Shown: piece after piece, positions 45,303-53,324 of the stretch
Layout: every line of letters begins with the position of its first letter
Position numbering within the stretch: the stretch's first letter is position 1
Assembly (NCBI GenBank): GCA_963706785.1
Contig: CAVPNJ010000010.1
Coordinates: 1 to 64,000, forward strand
Direction of reading: 5' to 3'
DNA from: Pollutimonas sp963706785
GTDB taxonomy: Bacteria; Pseudomonadota; Gammaproteobacteria; Burkholderiales; Burkholderiaceae_B
Length of the DNA stretch: 64,000 bases
The notes under the pieces: generated by a model
Database searches by the model: none
What the model was told of the DNA's origin: nothing
The model's input: the letters and a program-made list of their open reading frames with translations, nothing else
Made by a program: the position numbers and the translations under genes

Positions 45303-46709
45303 CTAAAAACTGCCAAACAGCGTACCCAACGTGATCACGGTTATCAGCGCGACCATTGGCGCGGCCATGGTCACGGCGGCGATATTCAAGTACGACTGAC
45401 GATGTGTCAGTTTGCAGATCGCCAACAGCGTGATGATTGCGCCGCAATGCGGTAGCGTATCGAAGCCGCCGGCGGCCAGTACGGCCACACGATGCATCAG
45501 TTCAGGACTAATGCCGGCTTCCTGCGCCATGCGCAGGTAATCGGAGCCCAGGGTCTGCAGCGCAATACTTAGGCCGCCTGACGACGACCCGGTAATTCCG
45601 GCCAGCACGTTCATGGCAATCGCTTCGGAAATCAGCGGATTGCCGGGGGTCACATTCAACACCGCGTCGCGGATAATGGTGAATCCGGCCAGGCCTGCAA
45701 TGACGGCGCCGTAGCCAACTTCCGAAGCCGTGTTGAACAAGGGCAGCATGAAGCCGAACACGCCTTTGTTGACGGTTTCGCGCAAGTTCCGCCAATGGCC
45801 CAGACGCGAAACAACAAGCGTCGCGCAGGCCGTAGCGAGCGCAATGATAAGCGCCCACAGTCCGGTCACCTTATCGGGAGCCATGTCCGGGAAGCGCTCC
45901 GTAACGAAGCTCATGTCCATGCGTGGGAACACCACATAGGTGAAAAGGGCATTTACTGAAATGACTAGGACGAGCGGCAGCAGCGCCAGGAAGAGTGGCA
46001 TATGGGATAGCGGGCCGCTGTCATCATCCTCGGAAGCAGAGGCGCCGGTATCGTCTTCATGCTGGCCATAGCCCTCGCCGGCCTGGACGGCTTTGGCCGC
46101 TCGGCCCCGAATCCACCACAGACCGCCCAATAGCATGATGGCTGCCGCAATCACGCCTAGCCCTGGCGCAGCAAACACGTTAGTGCCGTAGTAAGGAATG
46201 GGTATGGCATTCTGGATGGCCGGCGTGCCTGGCAGCGCCGTCATGGTGAACGTGAAGGAACCTAGCGCGATCGTCGCGGGTATCAGTCGTTTTGGAATGT
46301 CGGCCGTACGAAATAAATCTGTTGCAATCGGGTAAATCGCGAACGCCACAACAAAGAGCGATACCCCTCCGTAAGTCAAGATGCCGCAGGCAAGAACTAC
46401 CGTGACAATGGCATGCTTATCACCCAGCTTGGCCACGATCCAGCGCGAAATGGTGTGGGCGGCCCCGGAGTCTGCCATTAACTGCCCGAACAAGGCGCCC
46501 AGCAGAAAGATAGGCAGGAACTGAATCGCGTAATTGCCCAGCGCCTTCATGAAGGTGTCGGTGTAGATCGGCAAATAAAGGCTAATTTCGCCAGATAGCA
46601 GAACCGCCAAACCCGCCATAAGGGGGGCTAAAAGTAAAACCGTAATGCCACGATAGGCCAGGTACATCAAGAGTAAAAGGGAAACGATAATTGCTAACGT
46701 ACTGGCCAT
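45303..46709 (-). CDS. GntP family permease
   Basis: A 468-residue inner-membrane transporter of the gluconate:H+ symporter (GntP/DsdX) family with about 12-14 helices. Family blocks include MYLAYRGITVLLLAPLMAGL, FLLGALFGQLMADSGAAHTI, GKLGDKHA-like AKLGDKHAIVTVVLACGILT, TMTALPGTPAIQNAIPIPYY and TGSSSGGLSIALQTLGSDY. A Glu/Asp-rich loop lies at about residue 220-230. The ATG at 46709 is the family start; the upstream frame is non-coding. It may supply the substrate of the RidA/FAH cluster, though a 300-base gap with the palindrome separates them. A degraded copy of its end lies at 50541. Confidence 0.92.
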   Translation of the reverse strand: MASTLAIIVSLLLLMYLAYRGITVLLLAPLMAGLAVLLSGEISLYLPIYTDTFMKALGNYAIQFLPIFLLGALFGQLMADSGAAHTISRWIVAKLGDKHAIVTVVLACGILTYGGVSLFVVAFAIYPIATDLFRTADIPKRLIPATIALGSFTFTMTALPGTPAIQNAIPIPYYGTNVFAAPGLGVIAAAIMLLGGLWWIRGRAAKAVQAGEGYGQHEDDTGASASEDDDSGPLSHMPLFLALLPLVLVISVNALFTYVVFPRMDMSFVTERFPDMAPDKVTGLWALIIALATACATLVVSRLGHWRNLRETVNKGVFGFMLPLFNTASEVGYGAVIAGLAGFTIIRDAVLNVTPGNPLISEAIAMNVLAGITGSSSGGLSIALQTLGSDYLRMAQEAGISPELMHRVAVLAAGGFDTLPHCGAIITLLAICKLTHRQSYLNIAAVTMAAPMVALITVITLGTLFGSF

Positions 46710-47072
46710 GCGGGGATCACTCTCTTTAATTCGAAAGGGCAACACTGCCCCGGTGGGGTAAGACGAGTGTAACAGCCGGCTCGAATTTGTCGGGCGACTA
46801 GATTTACGCGTTGGTACGGCAGCGCATTGTGGTTGTTTGGACGCCCGCCGAATGTTCACGTTGAAATTTGCCACATTGCGCAGCAGCTCAGACAATCCAC
46901 CGGCGGACGTTCGCCACCGGCGCTAGGCAGAGAACTATCCCGTCGGTATATTACGAGATAAAGACGCCGGGATGCCCCGAAAATAGAAGCTGCCGACGCA
47001 CGCCCTAACGTCTTTATTGATGTCGTGACACCGTTTTCTCTTAAGAAGAAACCGAAACCGTGGAGCACCAAT

Positions 47073-47709
47073 ATGATGAAACTGTGTGGAATGGGTCCGA
47101 CGCGATCGCTTCGCGCACGCTGGGCTCTTCAAGAACTTGATCTGGAGTTTGAGTTTGCTGCCCATCAACCTCTTCTGGCGAAAACCATCACCCCGACTTC
47201 TTACGCCTTAATCCCACGGGAAAGCTTCCGGTGCTTGTTGACGGTGAGCTTGTACTCCCAGATCGGCCGCGGATCAGCGTCATGTACTTGGCAGAGAAGT
47301 AGGCGCTAAGGGGCTCATGCCCACCGACCTATCAGAGCGGGCTCAGGTGTATCGCTGGTCTATGTTTGCGGTCACTGAGCTCGAGCAGCCGCTGTGGCGG
47401 ATAGCCCGGCACAGCTTTGCTTATCCCGAAAACAAGCGTCTGCCGGAAAAAAATATTGCCTAGCCAAAGAGGAGTTTGTGTCGATGGCGGCAGTACTTGA
47501 CCGCCATATGGATGGGCGCGAGTTCATCGTGGGCAATGCTATAAGCGTCGCGGATCGTGTCACGCCTATGTTTTGGACTCGGGGCAATGAAGATGGACTG
47601 ATCGACGATTCACTCGAACCTAAAAGCGTACCTTGCGCGGATGTACGCGCGTCCTAAGGCTCCGCAGCGGATCGCAGAGGCCCTTGCGGATATGCGGCCG
47701 GCGGAATGA
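47073..47709 (+). pseudogene. glutathione S-transferase, frameshifted
   Basis: Pieces in several frames give one GST of about 210 residues. The N-terminal thioredoxin part is MMKLCGMGPTRSLRARWALQ and ELDLEFEF, then HPDFLRLNPTGKLPVLVDGE and LVLPESAAISVMYLAEK. A stop follows. The C-terminal helical domain has AQVYRWSMFAVTELEQPLWR and MAAVLDRHMDGREFIVGNAI, then DSLEPKAYLARMYARPKAPQ and ADMRPAE. Breaks lie near 47190, 47260, 47300, 47460 and 47570. GAGCACCAAT precedes the ATG. Decayed. Confidence 0.75.
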
Positions 47710-47927
47710 ACTTTCCAGTCCGCTGGGCGATGCTGACTGGCTCGATGGGCATGTTTAGCACCGGCGACCTGCTGATGGTGATGGTGCGGCGCAGGTCGAA
47801 TGGATCTGCTATTTTGGACGAATGTTCGACCCTCTCGGCCTATGTTGCCCGTGGGAAAGCGCGACCCGCCTTCAAGCGTGCTTTTGACGCTCAATTTGCG
47901 GTTTTCACTGCCGCACTGTCGGGCTGA
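47706..47927 (+). pseudogene. second GST, C-terminal fragment
   Basis: A 73-residue frame ends with the C-terminal part of another GST: GMFSTGDLLMVMVRRRSNGS, AILDECSTLSAYVARGKARP and AFKRAFDAQFAVFTAALSG. The N-terminal two-thirds is missing. It follows directly on the first GST pseudogene with a 4-base overlap, so a deletion has probably fused two neighbouring or tandem GST genes. Confidence 0.65.
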
Positions 47928-48040
47928 TAAAGGTCTGCTTCGGTCGCAAGCCGCGAATAATCGACGTCAGAACGCAGCCAGAGTGCCATTCCTGTATCTC
48001 TTGCTACTTAATAATCCGTCGCCAAAAATCGTTCTATTGT

Positions 48041-48611
48041 GTGCAATGGATTCCCTGGAACGACTCGCTGCTTTTGCGTCGTTTTGCGCTTTCCATTTTT
48101 CGATCATCACTAAAGGATCGCAAATGGAGGAACATTGCCATCGCATCAGCGGCCCTTGCCGTCGTTCTTGTTGGCTGCACTTCAGTCCCACCAAAGTCCG
48201 GATCGGCGCCAGGACACACGGAAGCTTGCAAAGCAACCAACGAGCAAGAAATCGCGGCCTTGTTTGACCGGTGGAATCGCTCGCTGCAAACCGGCGATCC
48301 GCACGCGGTAGTCGCCAATTACGCGGCGCGCTCCATCCTTCTTCCCACCGTGTCGAACAAACCGAGGCTAACTGAGGCCGAGAAAGAGGACTACTTCCAT
48401 CACTTCCTGGAAAGCAGCCCAGGGGGAGGGTCGATTTGAGAACCATAGAACATGGCTGTAAGCACTGCGGTTGATGCTGGAGTGTATACGTTCACCTTTG
48501 GCACTACGGGAGCTCAAGTTCAAGGCTCGTTATACCTACACCTACAAGTGGGTCGGAGAACAGTGGTTGATCACAAGTCACCACTCTTCCGCAATGCCCG
48601 AGAAGAACTGA
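48041..48611 (+). pseudogene. SgcJ/EcaC family (NTF2-like) lipoprotein, frameshifted
   Basis: Reads NIAIASAALAVVLVGCTSVP as a lipoprotein signal with lipobox LVGC. The NTF2-like domain begins CKATNEQEIAALFDRWNRSL, QTGDPHAVVANYAARSILLP and EAEKEDYFHHFLESSP. After frame breaks near 48438 and 48520 it continues RTIEHGCNTAVDAGVYTFTF, then KARYTYTYKWVGEQWLITSH and HSSAMPEKN with stop at 48609. The start codon is unclear; an ATG at 48041 exists but the natural start may be lost. Function of this family is unknown; several members are secreted. Confidence 0.7.
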
Positions 48612-48901
48612 AGCGCCAACATCGCGCTTGGTCGGTGCCCACAGTTCGCTCTTCCAATGCGGTGCCCACGGCCTCCACGACGCGTTCCCCGGGTGGTCGT
48701 AATTTAACTGAGGATACGCTCTCTTCAGTTTGCCGGATATCTGCCAGCCGTTTCCTTAAGCTAGCGAGTGATGCGGGTCGCGTCTTGATCCGCCGAACGT
48801 TGCGTAGCGCTGCATGAATGGCCGCGAAAAGACTTCTGTCAACGGGACAAGGGACCCCGCAACGAACCGTTGCTCGAAAAGACACCTTCCTAAACTAGTT
48901 T
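48612..48901. other. no gene recognised
   Basis: Between the NTF2-like pseudogene and the IS1182 element I see only out-of-frame short reading frames. AAACTAGTTT at about 48892-48901 is a small palindrome next to the IS end. Confidence 0.4.
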
Positions 48902-50518
48902 AAAAGGCCGCTGCAGCGGCCTTCAGAGTGTTGATAAACCCCCTGTTTTTGCAGCGGGGTTTATTTTTTTGGCTGGCTAGGCTGGCGCGTGCTGATTTGA
49001 TGAGGTCGTCAAGAATGCGTGCAGAACCATGATCCACGCGGCGATCCGCTCTACATGAGGCGCTGTCAGGGCGTAAAAGGACGCTAAAAGCTGCGCTAGC
49101 AGCAGCGCGATCTTCTTCATGTTCTGGGCCGTGGCGGCCAACAGGCACTGCTCCATCACTTTTTTCAGCCCGCGCAGACGCGCGTACCGATGCCCATGCA
49201 ACTGCTTGGCATCGGCGAAGCTGCGTTCCACCGTTTCTTTGCGCCGGGCGTAGATTTTCTTGCCCGCTGGTGTCAGCCGCCGCGCATCGACCCGCTCCTT
49301 GGCATCTTCCCAGACGTGGCGCACCACCACTTTGACGCGATTGGCGCTTTGCGTGCACCGGTTGCGACCCGGGCAGCTCGTGCATACATCAGGATCGGAG
49401 TGATATTCACGGTAGCCCGCCCGGCTGGTGGTTTTATACGGAATCTTCTGATCGTGCGGGCAGGTATACGTATCGCTTTTTGCATCGTAGACATACTCGC
49501 GTTTATAAAAATAGCCGTCCTTATGGGTTGGGCGGCGATACCCCATCACCCCTGCAATCAAACGATCTTCGAGGCCCTTGCATACCGTGGGCGTGAAGTA
49601 CCCCGCATCCAGCCCCACCGCGTACGGATTCAAATTAAAGCGTTCGCTCTGGCGATCCAATCGGGCCAGATAGGGCTGACTATCGTGCACATTGGCGGCT
49701 GTGACATGGGTGTCGGTGATGATGGCATGCTTGGCATCGACCGTGCGATGATCCAGGTAAAAGAACCCTTTGGGCTTGCCGTCGCGCACCATGTAGCCGC
49801 TCTCCGGGTCGGTGCGGCTGACCTTGATTTCCTTGGTCGAGCCCGAGCCATCGTCCTTGTTCTGGCGCTTCAGAGGCCGCTTGCCTTCGGCTTGACGGTC
49901 CGCATCAATGGCCGCATCGAGCTCGTCCAAGTAGGCGGCCGGCTTGACCGCCACTTCGGTCAAGTCGTACTTGTTCTTGTTGGCGTTGGCCTTCAGATGC
50001 GTGCTGTCGGTGTAAAGCACCTTGCCGTCGACCATGCCACGCCCCATGGCTTGCAGCACAATCTCATCGAAGATCTCTTGGTAGATCGCGCTGTCGGCGA
50101 AGCGGCGGCGCCGATTCTGGCTGATCGTCGAGGCATCGGGCACCTTGTCCGTCAGGCGTAGCCCCAGAAACCAGCGATAGGCCACATTAACCTGCACTTC
50201 GCGGATCAACTGGCGTTCGCTACGAATCCCAAACAGGTAGCCCAGCAACAACAGCTTAAAGAGCTGCACCGGATCGGTGGCCGGGCGGCCATTGTCGGCG
50301 CAATACAGATGCGCCACCTTGGCTCGAATAAAGGTCAGATCAATGGCAGCATTGATCTTGCGCACCAGGTGATCGGCTGGAACCAAGGATTCCAGGGTCA
50401 CCATTTCAAGTTCATGCTGATAGGCGGTGGGTTCTTTTAGCATCCCCACATTATGAAGAAACCCTCGCCATTTGACGAGGGTTTGTCAGCAGTCTGAAGG
50501 CCGCTGCAGCGGCCTTTT
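48902..50518 (-). mobile_element. IS1182-family insertion sequence with palindromic ends
   Basis: A 1.6-kb element with one transposase gene. Each end holds the same 20-base palindrome, AAGGCCGCTGCAGCGGCCTT (48904-48923 and 50497-50516). Reading inwards, the ends continue as an inverted repeat: CAGAGTGTTGATAAACCC on the left against CAGACTGCTGACAAACCC on the right. The right flank is the tail of a GntP-like gene. Because the outer 20 bases are self-complementary, they could be part of the inverted repeat or a palindromic target copied on both sides. Confidence 0.85.
48977..50443 (-). CDS. IS1182 family transposase
   Basis: A 488-residue DDE transposase. The N-terminal DUF772-like part reads ELEMVTLESLVPADHLVRKI and PVQLFKLLLLGYLFGIRSER. 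Catalytic Asp is in KVLYTDSTHLKANANKNKYD. The middle has VGLDAGYFTPTVCKGL and a cysteine-rich segment (CPHDQKI, CTSCPGRNRC). The C-terminal catalytic Glu is in RRKETVERSFADAKQLHGHR. Start ATG 50443 is preferred; GTG 50449 is possible. It is intact, in contrast to the IS66 genes, so this insertion is probably more recent or still functional. Confidence 0.92.
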   Translation of the reverse strand: MLKEPTAYQHELEMVTLESLVPADHLVRKINAAIDLTFIRAKVAHLYCADNGRPATDPVQLFKLLLLGYLFGIRSERQLIREVQVNVAYRWFLGLRLTDKVPDASTISQNRRRRFADSAIYQEIFDEIVLQAMGRGMVDGKVLYTDSTHLKANANKNKYDLTEVAVKPAAYLDELDAAIDADRQAEGKRPLKRQNKDDGSGSTKEIKVSRTDPESGYMVRDGKPKGFFYLDHRTVDAKHAIITDTHVTAANVHDSQPYLARLDRQSERFNLNPYAVGLDAGYFTPTVCKGLEDRLIAGVMGYRRPTHKDGYFYKREYVYDAKSDTYTCPHDQKIPYKTTSRAGYREYHSDPDVCTSCPGRNRCTQSANRVKVVVRHVWEDAKERVDARRLTPAGKKIYARRKETVERSFADAKQLHGHRYARLRGLKKVMEQCLLAATAQNMKKIALLLAQLLASFYALTAPHVERIAAWIMVLHAFLTTSSNQHAPA

Positions 50519-50540
50519 GGGTAATTGAAGACCGCGTGCG

Positions 50541-50725
50541 CTAGAAACTGCCGAAAAAGGTGCCCAACGCGATTACGGTTATCAGCGGAGCCATCGCTGC
50601 GGCCATGGTCACGGCGGCGATATTCAGATACGACTGACGATGCGTCGGATTGCAAATCGCTCAGCAGCGTAATGATCGCGTCGCAGCGAAACCGCCGGCG
50701 CTCAGTACCGTCACGCGCGTCTGGC
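50541..50725 (-). pseudogene. GntP permease, C-terminal fragment (second copy)
   Basis: On the minus strand about 60 codons correspond to the end of a GntP permease: AAVTMAAAMAPLITVIALGT, then FFGSF and stop at 50541. It is clearly paralogous to the end of the GntP gene at 45303 (AAVTMAAPMVALITVITLGT, LFGSF), with the two DNA copies similar over about 150 bases. One extra base disrupts it near 50655. It ends beside the right end of the IS1182. The rest of this second permease is lost. Confidence 0.75.
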
Positions 50726-50905
50726 ATATCACTTGCTTATTAGATAGATACACGCATGGGCACGGGTGTCTGGCTACGTTATTTCAACCCCCACCAAATG
50801 GCCATGTTGAGAATTCGCAACGTTTCGCTAGTATTTTGGGTAGTAAAGGCCAAATTCCGCCGCGCAGCTTTGACCGAAAATATTGGGAAGCGTAGGGTTA
50901 TAAAC

Positions 50906-51337
50906 ATGTCGAAAGCACGTTCGAAATCTTCTAAAGCTGGCACCTGGGCGATCATTTATTGCGTCGCGACTGACAAGTTCCTGTTCGGTAAGCGTTCCGG
51001 CGCAGTTAGACACGCAGGCGCATGGAACCTGTTCGGCGGTCGAGTTGAGCGCGGCGAAGCGCCGTGCAGGGCATTGGTGCGTGAATTGGCTGAAGAAGCG
51101 GGATTACAGGTCAAAGCAAAACAACTTAGGAAACTACGGCGGGTGGCACCAGTGAAAAATGCCGGCAATCGTGACCTGCATTATTATTTGCTGAAAATCG
51201 AACGCGAAGTTGCACCGCAGCTTAATCGCGAACACTCGCACTATGGCTGGTTCAAGCGGGATGAGCTCCCGGTAATGTTCAACTTTCCGACGACAGTGGC
51301 GATCAAAAAAGGCCTGCTGCATAACGTCAAATCTTGA
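50906..51337 (+). CDS. NUDIX hydrolase
   Basis: A 143-residue NUDIX enzyme. The box GGRVERGEAPCRALVRELAEEAGL fits Gx5Ex7REUxEExGU with all catalytic Glu residues present. N-terminal AIIYCVATDKFLFGKRSGAV and C-terminal HSHYGWFKRDELPVMFNFPT follow the fold. ATG 50906 is chosen because the N-terminus there fits the family; a long upstream extension is non-coding. Substrate is some nucleoside diphosphate compound and cannot be told. Confidence 0.87.
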   Translation: MSKARSKSSKAGTWAIIYCVATDKFLFGKRSGAVRHAGAWNLFGGRVERGEAPCRALVRELAEEAGLQVKAKQLRKLRRVAPVKNAGNRDLHYYLLKIEREVAPQLNREHSHYGWFKRDELPVMFNFPTTVAIKKGLLHNVKS

Positions 51338-51652
51338 CCTGCACTAGGGCCCAACGTGCCGCTGCCAGACGGCCGTATGCTGGTATTCACTCGGTCGCGA
51401 GCTAACACTTAGAACAGAATCCGAAGGCCCATAAACCAAAAGGTTTAGTCCAATTGGTGGATGTCGGCCGGATGACTATCCGGTAAAATCTATTAGCACC
51501 TACCTGACACAGACCAAGGCTCATAGCCAGGGATGTACTGCTTCAGCGGTATAGCCGCCTGTTGGGCGAACAGTCCCTGTGGTCCGGCGCACATGCCAGG
51601 CATGCGGAGTATTGCCACCGTTTTCGTTCTCTCTACCAGCCGGAGAATTGCA
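51338..51652. other. intergenic region upstream of the aspartate decarboxylase
   Basis: No gene is seen in these 315 bases. The extension of the decarboxylase frame to 51533 is judged non-coding. I cannot name a promoter with confidence. Confidence 0.4.
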
Positions 51653-53263
51653 ATGAATAATCGGAATACGTCCCATCTAGCCAACCTCTCTCCCTTCGAA
51701 TTGAAGGATGAACTCATCAAGCTCGCCGGCAGTGACACCAATAGACTGATGCTCAACGCTGGGCGGGGGAATCCGAATTTTTTGGCGACCGTACCTCGCC
51801 ATGGCTTTTGGCAACTGGGCCTATTTGCGATGATCGAATCAGAGCGGTCGTTTTCATATCTGGCTGAAGGAGTGGGCGGCTTTCCTCGACGTGCCGGAAT
51901 CGAAGAGCGTTTTGATCTCTTCGCCCGAACTAACCGCGACGTACCCGGCGTAAGGTTTCTTTCCAGCGCCGTGTCGTTTGTACGAGACCAGCTTGGGCTA
52001 GATGCCGGCGCTTTCATTTACGAGATGTGCGAAGGCATTCTTGCCTGCAGCTATCCCGTTCCGGACCGCATGCTCAGGCTGACAGAAAAAATCGTGAAGC
52101 AGTACATCCGAAAGGAGATGATCGGCACTCATCCCTTCGTAGGCGACTTCGACCTTTATGCGGTCGAAGGTGGCACTGCAGCTATGACATATCTTTTCAA
52201 TTCGATGAAGACGAATCATCTGCTAAAGGCAGGCGACGTCATCGCATTGGGCAAGCCGATCTTCACGCCGTATATCGAGATCCCCGAACTATCGGAATAT
52301 GGCCTCGTCGAGATGGCCATTGACGCGGATCCGGCCGGCGGCTGGCAGTATTCGACGAAAGAGCTCGACAAGCTACGCGACCCGAAAGTCAAGGCGTTCT
52401 TTCTAGTGAATCCAAGCAACCCGCCATCGGTTAAGGTAAGCGATAAAAGCCTGGAGTACTTGGCGGGCATCGTCAAGGACCGTCCTGATCTCATCATCCT
52501 GACCGACGATGTATACGGCACGTTCGCCGACAATTTTGTTTCGCTGTTCGCGATGTGCCCGCGCAATACGATACTCGTCTATTCCTACTCGAAATACTTC
52601 GGCGCCACGGGGTGGCGCCTTGGCGTGATTGCCACACATAAATCGAACCTTTTCGACGAAAAGATCGCGCAGCTTCCTCAGAAAGAAAGAGACGGTTTGA
52701 ACAAGCGCTATGCATCGATCACGACTGAACCCGAGAAGCTGCCCTTTATCGACCGCATCGTAGCCGACAGCCGTACCGTGGCGCTTAATCACACTGCCGG
52801 ACTGTCCACGCCGCAACAGGTGCAGATGGTGCTGTTCTCGCTGTTTTCACTGATGGATACCGCTGAAAGCTACAAGAACGCTATGAAGCGGCTGATTCGC
52901 GGTCGCAAGGCGGCGCTATACCGCGGCATGGGAGCCACGCCCGAAGCTGTAGACGAGAACGTGGTCGATTACTACACGCTGCTTGACGTGGAGCAAATGA
53001 GTCGTGAGGTAGGCGCAGATTTCGTTAAGTGGTTGCTTGCTTCAATCAAGCCGCACGAACTGCTCTTCAGACTGGCGGAAGAGGCCGGTGTAGTCTTGCT
53101 TCCTGGCAAAGGCTTCGGGACGGTTCATCCGTCCGGCCGCGTCTCACTGGCCAATCTCAATGAAGAGGATTACGTGAAGATTGGCCGTTGCGTACGTGAA
53201 ATCCGGGACGAGTATCTCGAGCGCTACAGGCAATTGGGCAACAAAAGCGAAGAGAAAAAGTGA
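51653..53263 (+). CDS. aspD: aspartate 4-decarboxylase (bifunctional aspartate transaminase family)
   Basis: A 536-residue PLP enzyme of the L-aspartate beta-decarboxylase family, converting aspartate to alanine and CO2. Conserved blocks are LMLNAGRGNPNFLATVPRHG, AVEGGTAAMTYLFNSMK, FFLVNPSNPPSVKVSDKSLE, LIILTDDVYGTF, and the Schiff-base Lys in VYSYSKYFGATGWRLGVI. GPVPR-like active-site ends appear as HPSGRVSLANLNEEDY. ATG 51653 follows CCGGAGAATTGCA. The AspT antiporter gene follows 62 bases later, so decarboxylation and aspartate/alanine exchange are coupled, as in Tetragenococcus. This yields proton-motive force and raises internal pH. Confidence 0.93.
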   Translation: MNNRNTSHLANLSPFELKDELIKLAGSDTNRLMLNAGRGNPNFLATVPRHGFWQLGLFAMIESERSFSYLAEGVGGFPRRAGIEERFDLFARTNRDVPGVRFLSSAVSFVRDQLGLDAGAFIYEMCEGILACSYPVPDRMLRLTEKIVKQYIRKEMIGTHPFVGDFDLYAVEGGTAAMTYLFNSMKTNHLLKAGDVIALGKPIFTPYIEIPELSEYGLVEMAIDADPAGGWQYSTKELDKLRDPKVKAFFLVNPSNPPSVKVSDKSLEYLAGIVKDRPDLIILTDDVYGTFADNFVSLFAMCPRNTILVYSYSKYFGATGWRLGVIATHKSNLFDEKIAQLPQKERDGLNKRYASITTEPEKLPFIDRIVADSRTVALNHTAGLSTPQQVQMVLFSLFSLMDTAESYKNAMKRLIRGRKAALYRGMGATPEAVDENVVDYYTLLDVEQMSREVGADFVKWLLASIKPHELLFRLAEEAGVVLLPGKGFGTVHPSGRVSLANLNEEDYVKIGRCVREIRDEYLERYRQLGNKSEEKK

Positions 53264-53324
53264 AATGAGCCACGGCCCGCAAACGGTATATTGATAATCG
53301 CCTCGTCCAATAAAGGAGAAGGCC

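Noticed and set aside
49190..50161. 323-codon open frame antisense to the IS1182 transposase
   Set aside because: No domains, shadow of an intact and well-recognised transposase gene.
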